This document shows positions 1 through 9,804 of a DNA stretch of 64,000 nt, in pieces; position 1 is the first letter of the stretch, and every line of letters begins with the position of its first letter. Under the pieces are notes generated by a model. The model was not told the origin of the DNA. It saw only the letters and a list, made by a program, of their open reading frames with translations, and did no database searches. Source of the DNA: Dichotomocladium elegans (lineage: Eukaryota; Mucoromycota; Mucoromycetes; Mucorales; Lichtheimiaceae); the NCBI GenBank assembly GCA_025716815.1, contig JAIXMN010000003.1:1674001-1738000 (forward strand), in the 5' to 3' direction. A program made the translations under genes and the position numbers.

Positions 1-107
1 ATAAAAAAAATCCTCCAGCGATGATACTTATCAGCATACAATACAGCCAACCTTTTCGTTTTTGTTTTTTTGATTCTCTTTCTGGTTGACAAAATGAACA
101 ATCGACT

Positions 108-870
108 TTATTTCTTCTTGGAAACACCAACGGTTCTACCGCGGCGACCAGTGGTCTTGGTATGCTGACCACGGACACGGAGACCCCAGAAGTGACGAAG
201 ACCACGGTGGTTGCGGATCTTCTTGAGGCGCTCCAAATCCTCACGCATCTTGGTGTCAAGACCGTTGGAGATAGCCTGGCTGTACTTGCCATCAACCACG
301 TCCTTTTGTCTGTTGAGGAACCAGTTGGGGATCTTGTATTGCGAAGGGTTCTGGAGAATGGTCACAATGCGCTCCAACTCTTCGTTGCTCAACTCACCGG
401 CACTATGAGTAATGCATTAGAATTTATCTTCCTTCATTCCACCGGCGACGTTGCGTGATTGATGTTTATGTACACTACCGCTTGTTGAGGTCAACATCAG
501 CCTTCTTGCAAGCAATGTTGGCGAAACGGCGACCCACACCCTTGACAGACGTCAAGGCAATGGTAATCTTGTTCTTGCCATCGACGTTGGTGTTGAGCAG
601 ACGGATAATGTGTTGGAACTGTTACGGAGTGACGGTGAAGTAACGATTGGACTTTTGGTTAGCGTGACATTCCAAACTGCGTGTTCGTGACCATGTAGGA
701 GAGTCCATGCTCAACGCACCTGATTCCTCTCAGGGACAACAAGCGACTAAAAATATATGGATCCATACATAGAAAGGCAAGTGTCAGTCATACCGGTATC
801 CACCCATCCATCCATTCATCCATCCATTCATCCATTCATCCATCCGTTCTCCTTTACCCCAGCATACCAT
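108..870 (-). CDS. RPS18: 40S ribosomal protein S18 (uS13)
   Basis: Small-subunit ribosomal protein that contacts the head of the 40S subunit and the central bridge to 60S. Four exons on the minus strand: a lone ATG codon (870-868), a 9-codon exon (746-720), 618-479, and 402-108. Family signatures are [39 protein letters not shown], and the C-terminal [20 protein letters not shown] ending in GVSKKK. The ATG-only first exon is supported by a GTATGC donor directly after the ATG and a TTTTTAG acceptor before SLVVPE; a start codon split from the rest by an intron is common in fungal ribosomal protein genes. The first intron contains a CATC/CATT tandem repeat (about 808-846). The left edge of Fanzor copy 1 lies about 100-120 bp upstream of the ATG. 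Confidence 0.95.
806..846. repeat. CATC/CATT tetranucleotide repeat in RPS18 intron 1
   Basis: About ten imperfect tandem copies of a 4-bp unit (CATC or CATT) lie wholly inside the first intron of RPS18. It is a simple microsatellite with no spacers, so it is not a CRISPR array. Confidence 0.85.
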
Positions 871-1413
871 TTTTTTTTCGCGAAAAGGGAGGATCTGTGG
901 TTGCGGGCGGGCAAATCGTCAAAAGCGGGTTGGGGGTTGCCCGGGGAAAGTGCGTAATCTCGGCTGACCGAAGCCGAGCCAAATAGGGTAACCAAGCCAC
1001 TCCGCATGCCGCTTTTTTGCTTCAACAGGATTTTTCCTCGCCATTCAGCAGTTGAACTTTTTGTTTGCGGGTTATGAAAATAGTTTAGCGGTTGGGTAGC
1101 AAATATCATTTGACATTCTTGAAGATGACTTTGCAGAGCCGATACAGGAGTATCTATTAGTAAAAGCGCCTGTTGGCTGACTCAGTCACCCAGTCAGATT
1201 ATGTTCAGTGTGGCACGAGCAGCGTCTCCAGACGGCCAGAGCTGTAGTCTCACAAGAAGTGCTGATTTGTGATAGAAATGCCACAGAACCGTGCGCGCGG
1301 CATAAATGCGACTGATCATTGGTCATCTTTCGATCAATTGACAATCAAGTTTTACTATATATATGGGCTACCGGTCTCAGATTACGTGTCCCTTCCTTTC
1401 CTTTGTACCGATC

Positions 1414-3545
1414 ATGGCCGACGCCAAGACCAGGGTCATCAAGACCTCTTTAAGGTCTATTGGGTGGAAGCAGCAGTATCTGGAGAACCTAGAGAACCTA
1501 GTCCGAACTACCCACTTTCTCACCACGCACACATTCCAGCTCTCGCGCTGGATCCTCCTCCACGAACTGGAACGCGGCCATGGCTTCAACCCCTGCGAGC
1601 TCATCGGTCAAGCATTCTTCTATGAAGTTATCCTCAGTCTGGCCGGTAGGAAGTTCATGCGCGAGAAGGTCAAGCCGTCGACCAAGACTATTAGGACCCT
1701 CATAAAGACACCTCGAAGGCTACTCGAAGGCTGCCAACATTGAGCCTGGACAACATCCCAACATGTCCCAGGTCGCAGTCTATGTCAGCACCGAGATCAT
1801 GACTGCCTACAAGGTTAATATCCAGCAGCGGTTTGGCGAATGTTTACGGCGCGCTGTCAACAGTCTGTTGAACGTGCGTCAGCGGAAGGAAGCTATACGC
1901 AAAGACATGGTTAGCAGCGATGAACACGAGTTCCGCCAGGTCTGTGAGGAGAGAATCTGGAAGCCAGCCCGTCAAATCAAGGAGGCACTGCGACGCAGAA
2001 ACCCGGATCACAGCAATCTCACACCGGAAACCCATCTCATCCTCGCTGAACTGTCACCGATCCTTCAAGCGTACGACGACACTTATAAGTTCGCCAAAGA
2101 TGACATCTACTATGATATGAAGAAATCTCCGGGAAAACATCTCAATGCTTTTTATCAGCTCTGCAAGTTCCTAGAGACGAGGGAGGCAAAGTCAGTCCAG
2201 TGTTTTCCTCTCCGGACTTCTTGGATTCCATGCCACATCCACATCGACACGCGAATCCTCTGCCAGAATATATCAAGGCAGGCATCCACTAAAGACCCAC
2301 CGATTGAGAAGACATGGGGGAAGGTACTTGACCTCAAGTCCAAGGCATTCAAAGATAGACATGACAGGAGGTTCTTTGGAGCAATACAAACAGACGGAGT
2401 GTCTGTATCAATCATACTCAAGACCCCTGAGGCAAAGAAGAACCTTAATAGTAAGCAAACCCGGACTGATACCGATGATATCATAACCGATGACAGTGCT
2501 CTGGAGCCCGAATGCTTGCGCATTGCCGACAGCATGAGGAACAAGGGCGCTCGGAGAGATCAGAGCAAGAACAATCACTCCGCAGACTGTTCCTACATTC
2601 ATGACATCCCACGCGACGAGCTGCAAGAGACCGAGGGCAAGTGTCTTCTCATTGATCCAGGCCGTCGCGATCTCCATTATGGGATGCATGAGTTGAGCAC
2701 GCCCGAGCTCCCTAAAATACACCGGTATACACGCAACCAGCGCGCCCGAGAAACACGGATGGTGCGATTTCGTCAGATACGCGACACTGCCAAGGATCGC
2801 TATGATAACAAAAACAGCATCCGCGAGGCCGAGACTAGGCTTGCACAGATATGCCACAGCACCGTCAATGCCGCCAAGTACAAGCTCTACGTCGAGTCCC
2901 GCGCAAGGGAGTGGTCAATGCTCAGCAGCTTTGACAGCAGAACCACCACAACCCACACGACATCGACCCATCCCGTACACAACAAGTACGGGCCGGCAAA
3001 GAGCGACTGGGGAAAGCGTCGAGCCCGAAAGATGCATCCGTATGTAGACCATGAGGCCCACAATCATCCGCTCCATCGGAAATTACGCCTCTCTGCCTAC
3101 ATAAACCAGAAACAGGCCGATGCTCGATTGGTGCGCACTCTACGACGAAGATTCGGAAATGACACAGTGCTTGTCATGGGAAACTGGTCTGCACCCATAG
3201 CCCGCTTCCACGAGCCCATCCGCGGCAAGGGCTGGAGGGATATATTCCAAGAGGCATGGGTTCAAATTTTATTTGATAGACGAGTACCGGACCTCCGTGA
3301 CCTGTCTCGAGTGCTCGAACCGCCTGGAGACCTTCAAGCGTATTCCCAATCCACGACCATGGCAGCGAATAAAGTGTCCTGAGATCAAATGCCACGGGCT
3401 TTTAAGGTGTACAAACCTAAATTGTTTGAAGTCCATGGAATTCTCTCGCTCGCGGCTTTGGAACCGAGACATAGCAGCGGTACTCAACTTTCGGCACATC
3501 CTCTTGAGTCTCCGGACCAACGGGGAGATTCCAGAGCGATTCTGA
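1414..3545 (+). pseudogene. Fanzor (eukaryotic TnpB-like RNA-guided nuclease), copy 1, broken
   Basis: Fanzor proteins are eukaryotic relatives of TnpB that cut DNA with a RuvC domain directed by an RNA from the transposon's 3' end. The N-terminal helical part starts at MADAKTRVIKTSLRSIG. RuvC-I is LLIDPGRRDL, with the aspartate codon at 2654-2656. The RuvC-II strand reads VMGNWSAP (about 3175-3198), where canonical TnpB has a glutamate. The displaced glutamate typical of Fanzor is in LIDEYRTSVTC (3282-3284). A zinc ribbon follows (CLEC, then CPEIKCHG and CTNLNC), and RuvC-III is WNRDIAAVLNF (aspartate 3468-3470). Lesions relative to copy 2: a 2-bp loss near 1708, a 1-bp gain near 3248, and AGA to TGA at 3543-3545, which trims the alanine-rich tail. 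The consensus of both copies would be about 740 residues. This copy cannot make a full protein. Confidence 0.88.
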
Positions 3546-3639
3546 CATCCCAAGGCCACTACAACAGCAGCAGCAGCAGCAGACAAGAAGAACTTTCCGG
3601 CCCTGTTATCGCAGGATTAAGATGCTATAAGCAAGATGC

Positions 3640-3690
3640 TCAGGCCACTCTCCATTCGACGAATGGAGGGGAGGCACCCTAAAGGTGAGA
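3640..3690 (+). ncRNA. Candidate Fanzor guide-RNA (omega/fRNA) scaffold hairpins, copy 1
   Basis: Two tandem hairpins lie downstream of RuvC-III and upstream of the right end. Hairpin 1 at 3650-3668 has a perfect 8-bp stem CTCCATTC/GAATGGAG with loop GAC, extendable by a T-G and a C-G pair. Hairpin 2 at 3675-3687 has stem CACC/GGTG with loop CTAAA. Both are kept in copy 2. In known Fanzor and TnpB systems the guide RNA is encoded across the ORF 3' end to the transposon right end, with the guide taken from the flank. The RNA call is inference; the hairpins are seen directly. Confidence 0.45.
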
Positions 3691-3822
3691 TAACTTCGTA
3701 ATTGGTTTGCCATTTTGCTAACATTCTCACGCATAAATTACCTCTATCAAAACGCAAATACTACACATTGCTGACGTAAGATTCATCACCGCGTGGCGCA
3801 AACTTGATTGCAAATAATAGTA

Positions 3823-4139
3823 CTTCAGCGCATGAATCGGGGGCCGGGGGGGAGGGGAACCCTTTTTTTTCTTGCTTCTTTTTGACGCATAAAAATACTT
3901 AGACGCGTCACGTATTCTCCTAAGAAAAAAAAACTAAAAGCACCTTTCGCTTCTCTCATTTATGCGCAAACCGTGGAATGTGAACATTGAGCGACTTGAG
4001 CCTCTGTATCGGCCGGGCGAATGTCCCCCTACGGCCATTTATATCTCAGAAGACGCCAAGGTAAAAGAGACATTGCGCGCCGCTTGCCGAAGGAGAAAAA
4101 GAGAACTGAAGACATCAGGCGTAGAACCATACCAGTGGA
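3823..4139. other. Gap between Fanzor copy 1 and the Ybp-like gene, with an unexplained short ORF
   Basis: The gap contains a G-rich run, a T run and an A run. A plus-strand ORF at 3962-4171 (about 69 codons, starting MRKPWNVNIERLEPLYRPGE) looks coding in composition but matches no family I recognise. It overlaps the proposed start of the next gene in another frame. It could be a remnant of a gene cut by rearrangement, or an unannotated first exon. Confidence 0.35.
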
Positions 4140-6646
4140 ATGATACTCAAATTGCTAGATTCTGGTGCTAATGCGCACTCGGAGGAGAGACTTCGTATTT
4201 TGAGCACTGTCGAAGAAGCGATGGAGAAGGTCGATAATGTGAGTGCAGAGAAAATATACTGCTAGTTCGGCTGAGGCATTTTGACAGCGTTGGAACAGCC
4301 CAACGAGTTTTTCGAACGGCATGCGCTTGATATTTTAGAAGGGCTTGGGCCATATTTGACCATGGGAACACCACCTATCAAGCAACAGGACGGTAACAGC
4401 GGCGAAGTCACCATTCTTTCTGCGGACGCTGATAACATGCACAAGGTGCGCAAAAAGGCTCGTAATATGTTTTCCAAGGTCGCACAGCATCTCCATCGAA
4501 AAGAAGTGGTCATCTTCACCAAAGAGCAGTTGAGCGTTGTTGACTGGAGTCGGTTTTCGACCAATCTTGATTATGCGACCAACACAACTCTGGTGATTTA
4601 CTCGTACATGGAGCGATTCGTAGACGTGCTGACCGAGCTCAACGAGCCCAAATCGTATATCGCTGATATGGTATACGTAGGCGCCATATGGAGCAGGCGG
4701 TTGCTTGGGGCTATCGAATTTATCCTCAAGACATATGCATCATGGGGCGATCAGGATCGCCATAAACCCGAACCAGACGGTCCCCCGGCCGAGAATAGTA
4801 TCATACGCTTTCGGGTTTCCGAGCAATGGGACAATGTAGTGCATACTCTTGGCGAAATGTTACTGAGCCTTGTCCAGTTCTTGGCTCAGGCTGCTATCGC
4901 CTGGCAAGAAAAGAATGGAGATGTTATTGAATTCCTGGCAAGTCTGACGAATGCATAAAATTGACGATCTTCTAATTGTTTGATCTCTCGAAGAAACCAA
5001 AATCAGGCGATCTTGGACAGGACTCGGACGGTATTAAATTGATGTACCTTTCCCAGTACTTGATGCTGGAGATCTTTGACAAGATGATCGGCAATATGGA
5101 CCTTGATTTGCTATCTGCGTACAACACAATTCATCCTTGGAAGAAATACCCCATCAATCGGCCCTTCGAGACCGTTAAGAGCAGGACAGAAGTCTTACCT
5201 CGCCCAAACATATCTGCATTTGTAAACGATTGCATGGTAAGAGGCACAACAGGAGATAATCCTAGATGAGGATACTAAAACAATAAAAGTATAGTGCACA
5301 TGAAGCCAGGCTCACTTACGAGAATGTGCTGCGACTACGAGCGTTACTCGTCCGGCCTTTAGACGAAGATCAGGGATTAACAAACGAAGGCGACGACAGT
5401 AAGCGTGATGTGGTGAACTCCATCCTATATCCGCTGTCGAGTGATGGAATTGCAATGTTGCTGGCACTTTCCATCTGTGATAGCTATGTCTTCCCTCTGG
5501 CGACGAAGCATCCTGGCTACAATTTGCTACCAGGAGTGATACCAAACCTTTGGATGGGTCGACATTGCCTTGGACTTGCTCTCAAAGTACTCTATACGGA
5601 GTAAGTGGTGACGAAATCGAGTTAGCACCTCGTCAAGGGATAGCTCATGGAGAGGAAGATGGGTTTGTAACGTCTCTAAAACTAGCTCCGCGTCAGTACC
5701 ACGGGTGGATAAGATAATGGTGATTCTGGTGCACCTATCACAGCGTATTGAAGATGTCAATGTGGGAGTTGAAATGCTGATAGACATGCCGCTCTACGGA
5801 CTTTCAAAGAGGCTGGATAATCCTTTGGAGAAGTTCAACTTGGCTGATGGAGTTCAGGTTAAAATTAGGAAAGGGACTCGGTTATTGTCTTTTTTTTACT
5901 GATGGATACGGAATTTGCAGGTCATGTGCCATACAGCGACACTGTGTCCCCATCCAACCTTAAGGTTGGCAGTATATCGTCTCCTTTCGCGGTTCTTTGA
6001 TTTATGTGATCCGGAGGCACAAGTCATGGTTCTCTATGAAATGACCCAGGGCGAAAAGAGTAGTCCAGTACTTGAAGCAGCGGTCCGCCTACTGAAAGAC
6101 CGGATTGCGTATGCATTTGATAATAAGGTATGTTAACAGTTTTGCACTTCGAAGGACATGCCGTACTTAAAACACAGGCATCCTAGGAGGATCACCTGCA
6201 TGCAATGTATCATTCGACGATGGTGACGGATAAATTTTTCGATATCATATTTCGCAAACCTTCTGCGGAGCACCTGATGACTTTGACAGGATACTATATG
6301 CAGGCATTAAATATGTATCAGTTTCTGCTAATGCGGGACAACGAAAACGAGGTAAGCGCAAAAGGTTTTTTTTTGGATGTCAATGTGTGTGTATGTGTGA
6401 GAATAACATGTAAATTTTGAAAAATAGACAGGAGTTTGGTCAGATGACAAAATTTCATGGAGTTACAACACGTTCTTAAATCCTCTGAAGAAGCTGGTGC
6501 GAGTTGCTAAAGAAAAAGAGAATGACCAAGCAGAGCATGGGCTGGATATGGAACTACTGGAGATGACGCTTGATGCTATCGATGCTCTCGTCAAGTGTGG
6601 TAAAACGCGCGCAGCAGGCTACAAGTCGGAAGCATTCCGTGGATAG
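4140..6646 (+). CDS. YAP-binding/ALF4/glomulin family protein (Ybp1/Ybp2-like)
   Basis: Helical-repeat protein of the YAP-binding/Alf4/glomulin type. In yeasts Ybp1 helps oxidative activation of Yap1 and Ybp2 acts at kinetochores; glomulin binds Rbx1. Multi-exon, about 680 residues: MILKLLDSGANAHSEERLR start, LEQPNEFFERHALDILEGL, a long helical exon (to about 4937), KLMYLSQYLMLEIFDKMIGN, ALLVRPLDEDQG, LYPLSSDGIAMLLALSICDS, then the region with CPHPTLRLAVYRLLSRFFDL, which is the strongest family resemblance, and a C-terminal exon ending at 6646. The intron at 4938-4993 appears to use a GC donor (GCAAGT). The junction near 5236-5295 does not keep frame with any splice pair I tried, so either an exon is missed or that exon is damaged. 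Family call is moderate. Confidence 0.5.
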
Positions 6647-7251
6647 CGAAAAGATGAAACAAAAATGCGGGCTAAAAATAAATGACAAGTTTGTTTTCTT
6701 GCACGCAAGAGCCTGCGCAACACTACATTCCTGATGCCGAAGAGAAGAGCTCAGTGGGATGGAATGGTAGCAAGAGGATGCAGGTGGACAGACTGGTTTA
6801 ATCTAAAGCCAAGTTCCAACGGTTATCTTGCTGAGGGCGTGGTATTTATGCCGACAAGGAATGGGAACTGCGGACAATAAGCGCAGGAGGTACATGCCCA
6901 CACAAGCAGCCACAATAACTGGACTCTATCGTGTTAGAAAGCCAATATATGTTCTTCCCTAGAGTTCCATTTCTTTCTCCTCTTGCTGTCGCAATCTTCA
7001 ATCTTCACTATTCTTATTATTATTATTGTTGTTGTTGTTGCTAAGATTCCAAATGCAGCAAGATAGTGTGTTTGTCGGTTGGGGGATGGGGCTATTGTTT
7101 GGGGGTGTAGGGGCGGAGGTAAAGCGATGGAAGGGCATACAGTACATACAAACATGAGTCTAAAAAAGGTTTGCCGACATAGGGCCGCGCGCGAATTATT
7201 ATATAGAAAGAAAAGGGCTCACCGCAACTGCTTTTATTCCAAAATCCACTT
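6647..7251. other. Intergenic region
   Basis: Between the Ybp-like gene and the phosphatase gene. It contains TTA/TTG trinucleotide runs near 7012-7042 and G-rich stretches near 7080-7115, but no convincing gene. A minus-strand ORF spanning 7092-7856 is a low-complexity antisense shadow. Confidence 0.5.
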
Positions 7252-7464
7252 ATGAAGATTCGAGGTACGGTGAAATTACCCCTTTCCACTTTTATTGCGT
7301 CGATAGCAGTTGAGCAGAATGAAGCGAGAGAGAGAGATTGTGTGAGAGTGACCTCTAAGTTTACGCCTGGGCTATTAGGATTCACCCATCGCAAAAGTGC
7401 TAATAACAGTGCCAGCGACAGCAGCGGTCGTGACAATGGCCGGCATCGACGAGTTTTCCAAGTC

Positions 7465-8737
7465 ATGTGGTTATTATTACAATGCTGTACCTTTGGCAAT
7501 CGTCGTAACAGCTGCAGAACCGGCCGAGACAGCAACAGTATCAGCAGCAACAGCAACGACTCGGTCCAACACAACGAAAAGGATCGCAACCACCCCCCAC
7601 AAAGCAATAACCAAGTCAGCAGTAGCAGCGCTACCGGGCGCCTTGCGACGACAACGCAGTCCCAGACTGTGACCTCGTCGACAACGACGACAGCGACAAC
7701 CGCAACGCATTCCTTGCTGACATCGAACGATGAAGCTGCAACCGCCACAGGGGTAGATGTTCTCCCCAAGCCAGAGCAACCCGAGCACTGTTCATTGGAC
7801 CCATCTTCTGAGAAAGACGACATTGGCGTCGTTCCGGTGACCACCACGACTCCCACATCATCACCCGTCCAGGTATCTTTATCTATCCTAGAGCTGAATA
7901 TAGCCCCCTTTACTGAAAGGGGAAATCTTTTTTTCTAGGACCACTGGCTCTTGAAACCTCAGGCACCCGAAGACCGAGGGCGCAAGTGCCTTGTGCTTGA
8001 TTTGGACGAGACGCTAGTCCACAGCTCGTTCAAGGCAAGACGATGGAAAACAACTCGTATACTTGTTTGCTTAAAGCCAAAACTCATCTCGAACCTCCCC
8101 AACCTTTCTGTTGCGCTATTGCTACTACTAGATGACTGTCGATGCTGACTTTGTTGTACCTATTGAAATCGATGGGCAGATGCATGACGTATTTGTTCTG
8201 AAACGCCCGGGTGTCGACAGGTTCATGAAACGCATGGGAGAGATATATGAGGTCGTTGTATTTACGGCCAGCCTTTCCAAGGTAATGAAAACCAAAAAAG
8301 AGACGCTGGACGAAAAGCTACACTTGTCTCATGCTTAACGAACATTTAATCTTAGTATGCTGACCCTGTCCTCGATCTCTTTGACCAGCATCGTGTGATA
8401 CAGCATCGTCTTTTCCGTGAAGCGTGCTTCCAATACAAGGGAACATATGTCAAGGTAACAAAAGAGACATGGTGGCTTCATTTCAGCTATTCATACTGTA
8501 ATCTTAAAGGACCTCTCCCAGCTTGGCCGAGAGCTCAACCAGGTCATCATTCTTGACAATTCACCATCAAGTTACATTTTCCATACGTCTAATGCAGTTC
8601 CTGTCTCCTCGTGGTTCAACGATCCGCATGACTCGGAGCTCGTAGACCTAATTCCGTTCTTTGAGGATCTGGCAAACGTCAAAGATGTCACGGACATCCT
8701 CGATAATACCATCCCCGGTCCGTTTTCACAGTTTTGA
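7465..8737 (+). CDS. Psr1/SCP-type FCP1-homology (HAD) phosphatase
   Basis: Member of the CTD-small-phosphatase family; the yeast relatives Psr1/Psr2 sit at the plasma membrane through a palmitoylated N-terminus and act in the salt-stress response. Start chosen at [10 protein letters not shown] because a paired-cysteine N-terminus fits a lipid anchor; the frame is open upstream to 7252, so the start is uncertain. A Ser/Thr/Gln/Asn-rich linker precedes [17 protein letters not shown]. The catalytic motif DLDETLVHS lies near 8000-8024. Next are [61 protein letters not shown] and [11 protein letters not shown], with stop at 8735-8737. The intron after HSSFK (8035-8131) is GC-AG: GCAAGA donor, CTACTAG acceptor, since the nearby GT breaks frame. 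Three other introns are ordinary GT-AG. Confidence 0.9.
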
Positions 8738-8937
8738 TATACCCTCCCTTCCATTACATACTCTCATTGAACCATCTCATCCGTCTTGTTGTTCTTCCTT
8801 TTTTTCATACACATTCATCATCTCTCTCACGCGCGCGTTCGCGCCTTTTTATTCGGCCCAACACGTCTCATCTCATTCTCCCCTCCCATTCACATCGTAT
8901 GCTGCAATACGGAGCATCTCAGAAAAGAAGAACCTTT

Positions 8938-9804
8938 TTAATCCAACATGTATATTCGAGACGCAACGTCTTTAACCACCCAGTCCATCCCTTTGAGCAA
9001 ATGATCGCCTGTGACGGCACTGCATGCCTGTATGGCCCAGTGATGGCTTTTGATGTCATCCAATGCCAACACCTAATAAAAAGAAGCGGAAAGAGAGAAG
9101 AATAAGCATTTCCGTTTGAAAAGGAGCATTGCGTTTTCAACCTCACGGAGCTCTTGCTCAGAAAGTGCTCCAGGCAAATCTTGTTTGTTGGCAAAGACAA
9201 GCAACGTCGCGCCCGCAAGTCGCTATGGATGGTTTGTTCCTGGATGAGGGCGTTGCTTTTTTGTTGCGAAAACATCGGATCTTCTTAATATACCTCTTCC
9301 TGGAGTAATGACGCCAGTTCTCGTTTGCAGTCCTCGAGTCGTAACCGATCGGCCGAGTCAACAACCCATACCAATGCATCCGTCTGTTCAAAATAGTTGC
9401 GCCAGTACGAACGAATCGACTTTTGACCGCCCACGTCCCAGATATTCAATTTATACCTATATATATATGTCTGAATTCAGCAACCGGCTTTCCCCACACA
9501 GGGCAAAGTCCTTTTCTGGTTTTTCAAGGCGGCATCGACAAGGAAGAGAAAGAAAGAAATACATTTCATGCTGAAGTGTTTTAATATTAAAACCTAACGT
9601 GGGTGAGATGGTATCGATCGGCTCGCCATTGATCCGCTTGAGAATAGTAGTCTTGCCGGCATTGTCAAGCCCTCTATTGTTTTGTCATCGCGGCATGTAA
9701 AGAGCTGGAGTAATGGCGCGTTGACAGGTAGAAGCTTACAGCATCAGGATGCGAATCTCCTTTTCCTTGGTGCGGATCTTTTTTAGAATAGTCAAGAGGC
9801 CCAT
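8938..9804 (-). CDS. ARL2: ADP-ribosylation factor-like protein 2 (Arl2/Alp41/Cin4)
   Basis: Small GTPase that works with tubulin cofactor D in tubulin folding and microtubule assembly. Five exons. The N-terminus [20 protein letters not shown] matches Arl2. Nucleotide-binding motifs are GLDNAGKTT (P-loop), [13 protein letters not shown] (switch I), [16 protein letters not shown] (switch II), [10 protein letters not shown] (NKxD) and CSAVTG (SAK-like). The last exon encodes [16 protein letters not shown] and ends SRIYMLD. The start is the ATG at 9804; glycine 2 is present although Arl2 is usually not myristoylated. It is convergent with the upstream phosphatase gene, with about 200 bp between their ends. 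Confidence 0.95.

Larger units (their letters stand above)
975..3822 (+). mobile_element. Fanzor-bearing transposon, copy 1
   Basis: Element shared with the copy at 46325-49130. The right edge is sharp: both copies are alike through TTGATTGCAAATAATAGTA and then diverge at once (copy 1 continues CTTCAG, copy 2 ATACAA). The left edge is ragged; similarity fades by indels between about 975 and 1000. Internal order is left arm, TATA-like stretch (1357-1364), Fanzor ORF, CAG repeat, two hairpins, right end. I looked for terminal inverted repeats and found none, and no separate transposase ORF is visible, so the copy probably moved in trans. Copy 1 has about 65 bp (1056-1120) missing from copy 2, bounded by TTGAA repeats. 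Confidence 0.85.

Noticed and set aside
806..846. Possible CRISPR-like array
   Set aside because: Pure 4-bp tandem repeat without spacers in a eukaryotic intron.
975..3822. Terminal inverted repeats or a serine recombinase for the Fanzor element
   Set aside because: Compared both ends by eye in both orientations; no inverted repeat or transposase ORF was seen, so no transposon superfamily is claimed.
7092..7856. Long minus-strand ORF (254 codons)
   Set aside because: Leucine/valine-rich low-complexity translation antisense to the Ser/Thr-rich linker of the Psr1-like phosphatase, which has clear catalytic motifs on the plus strand.
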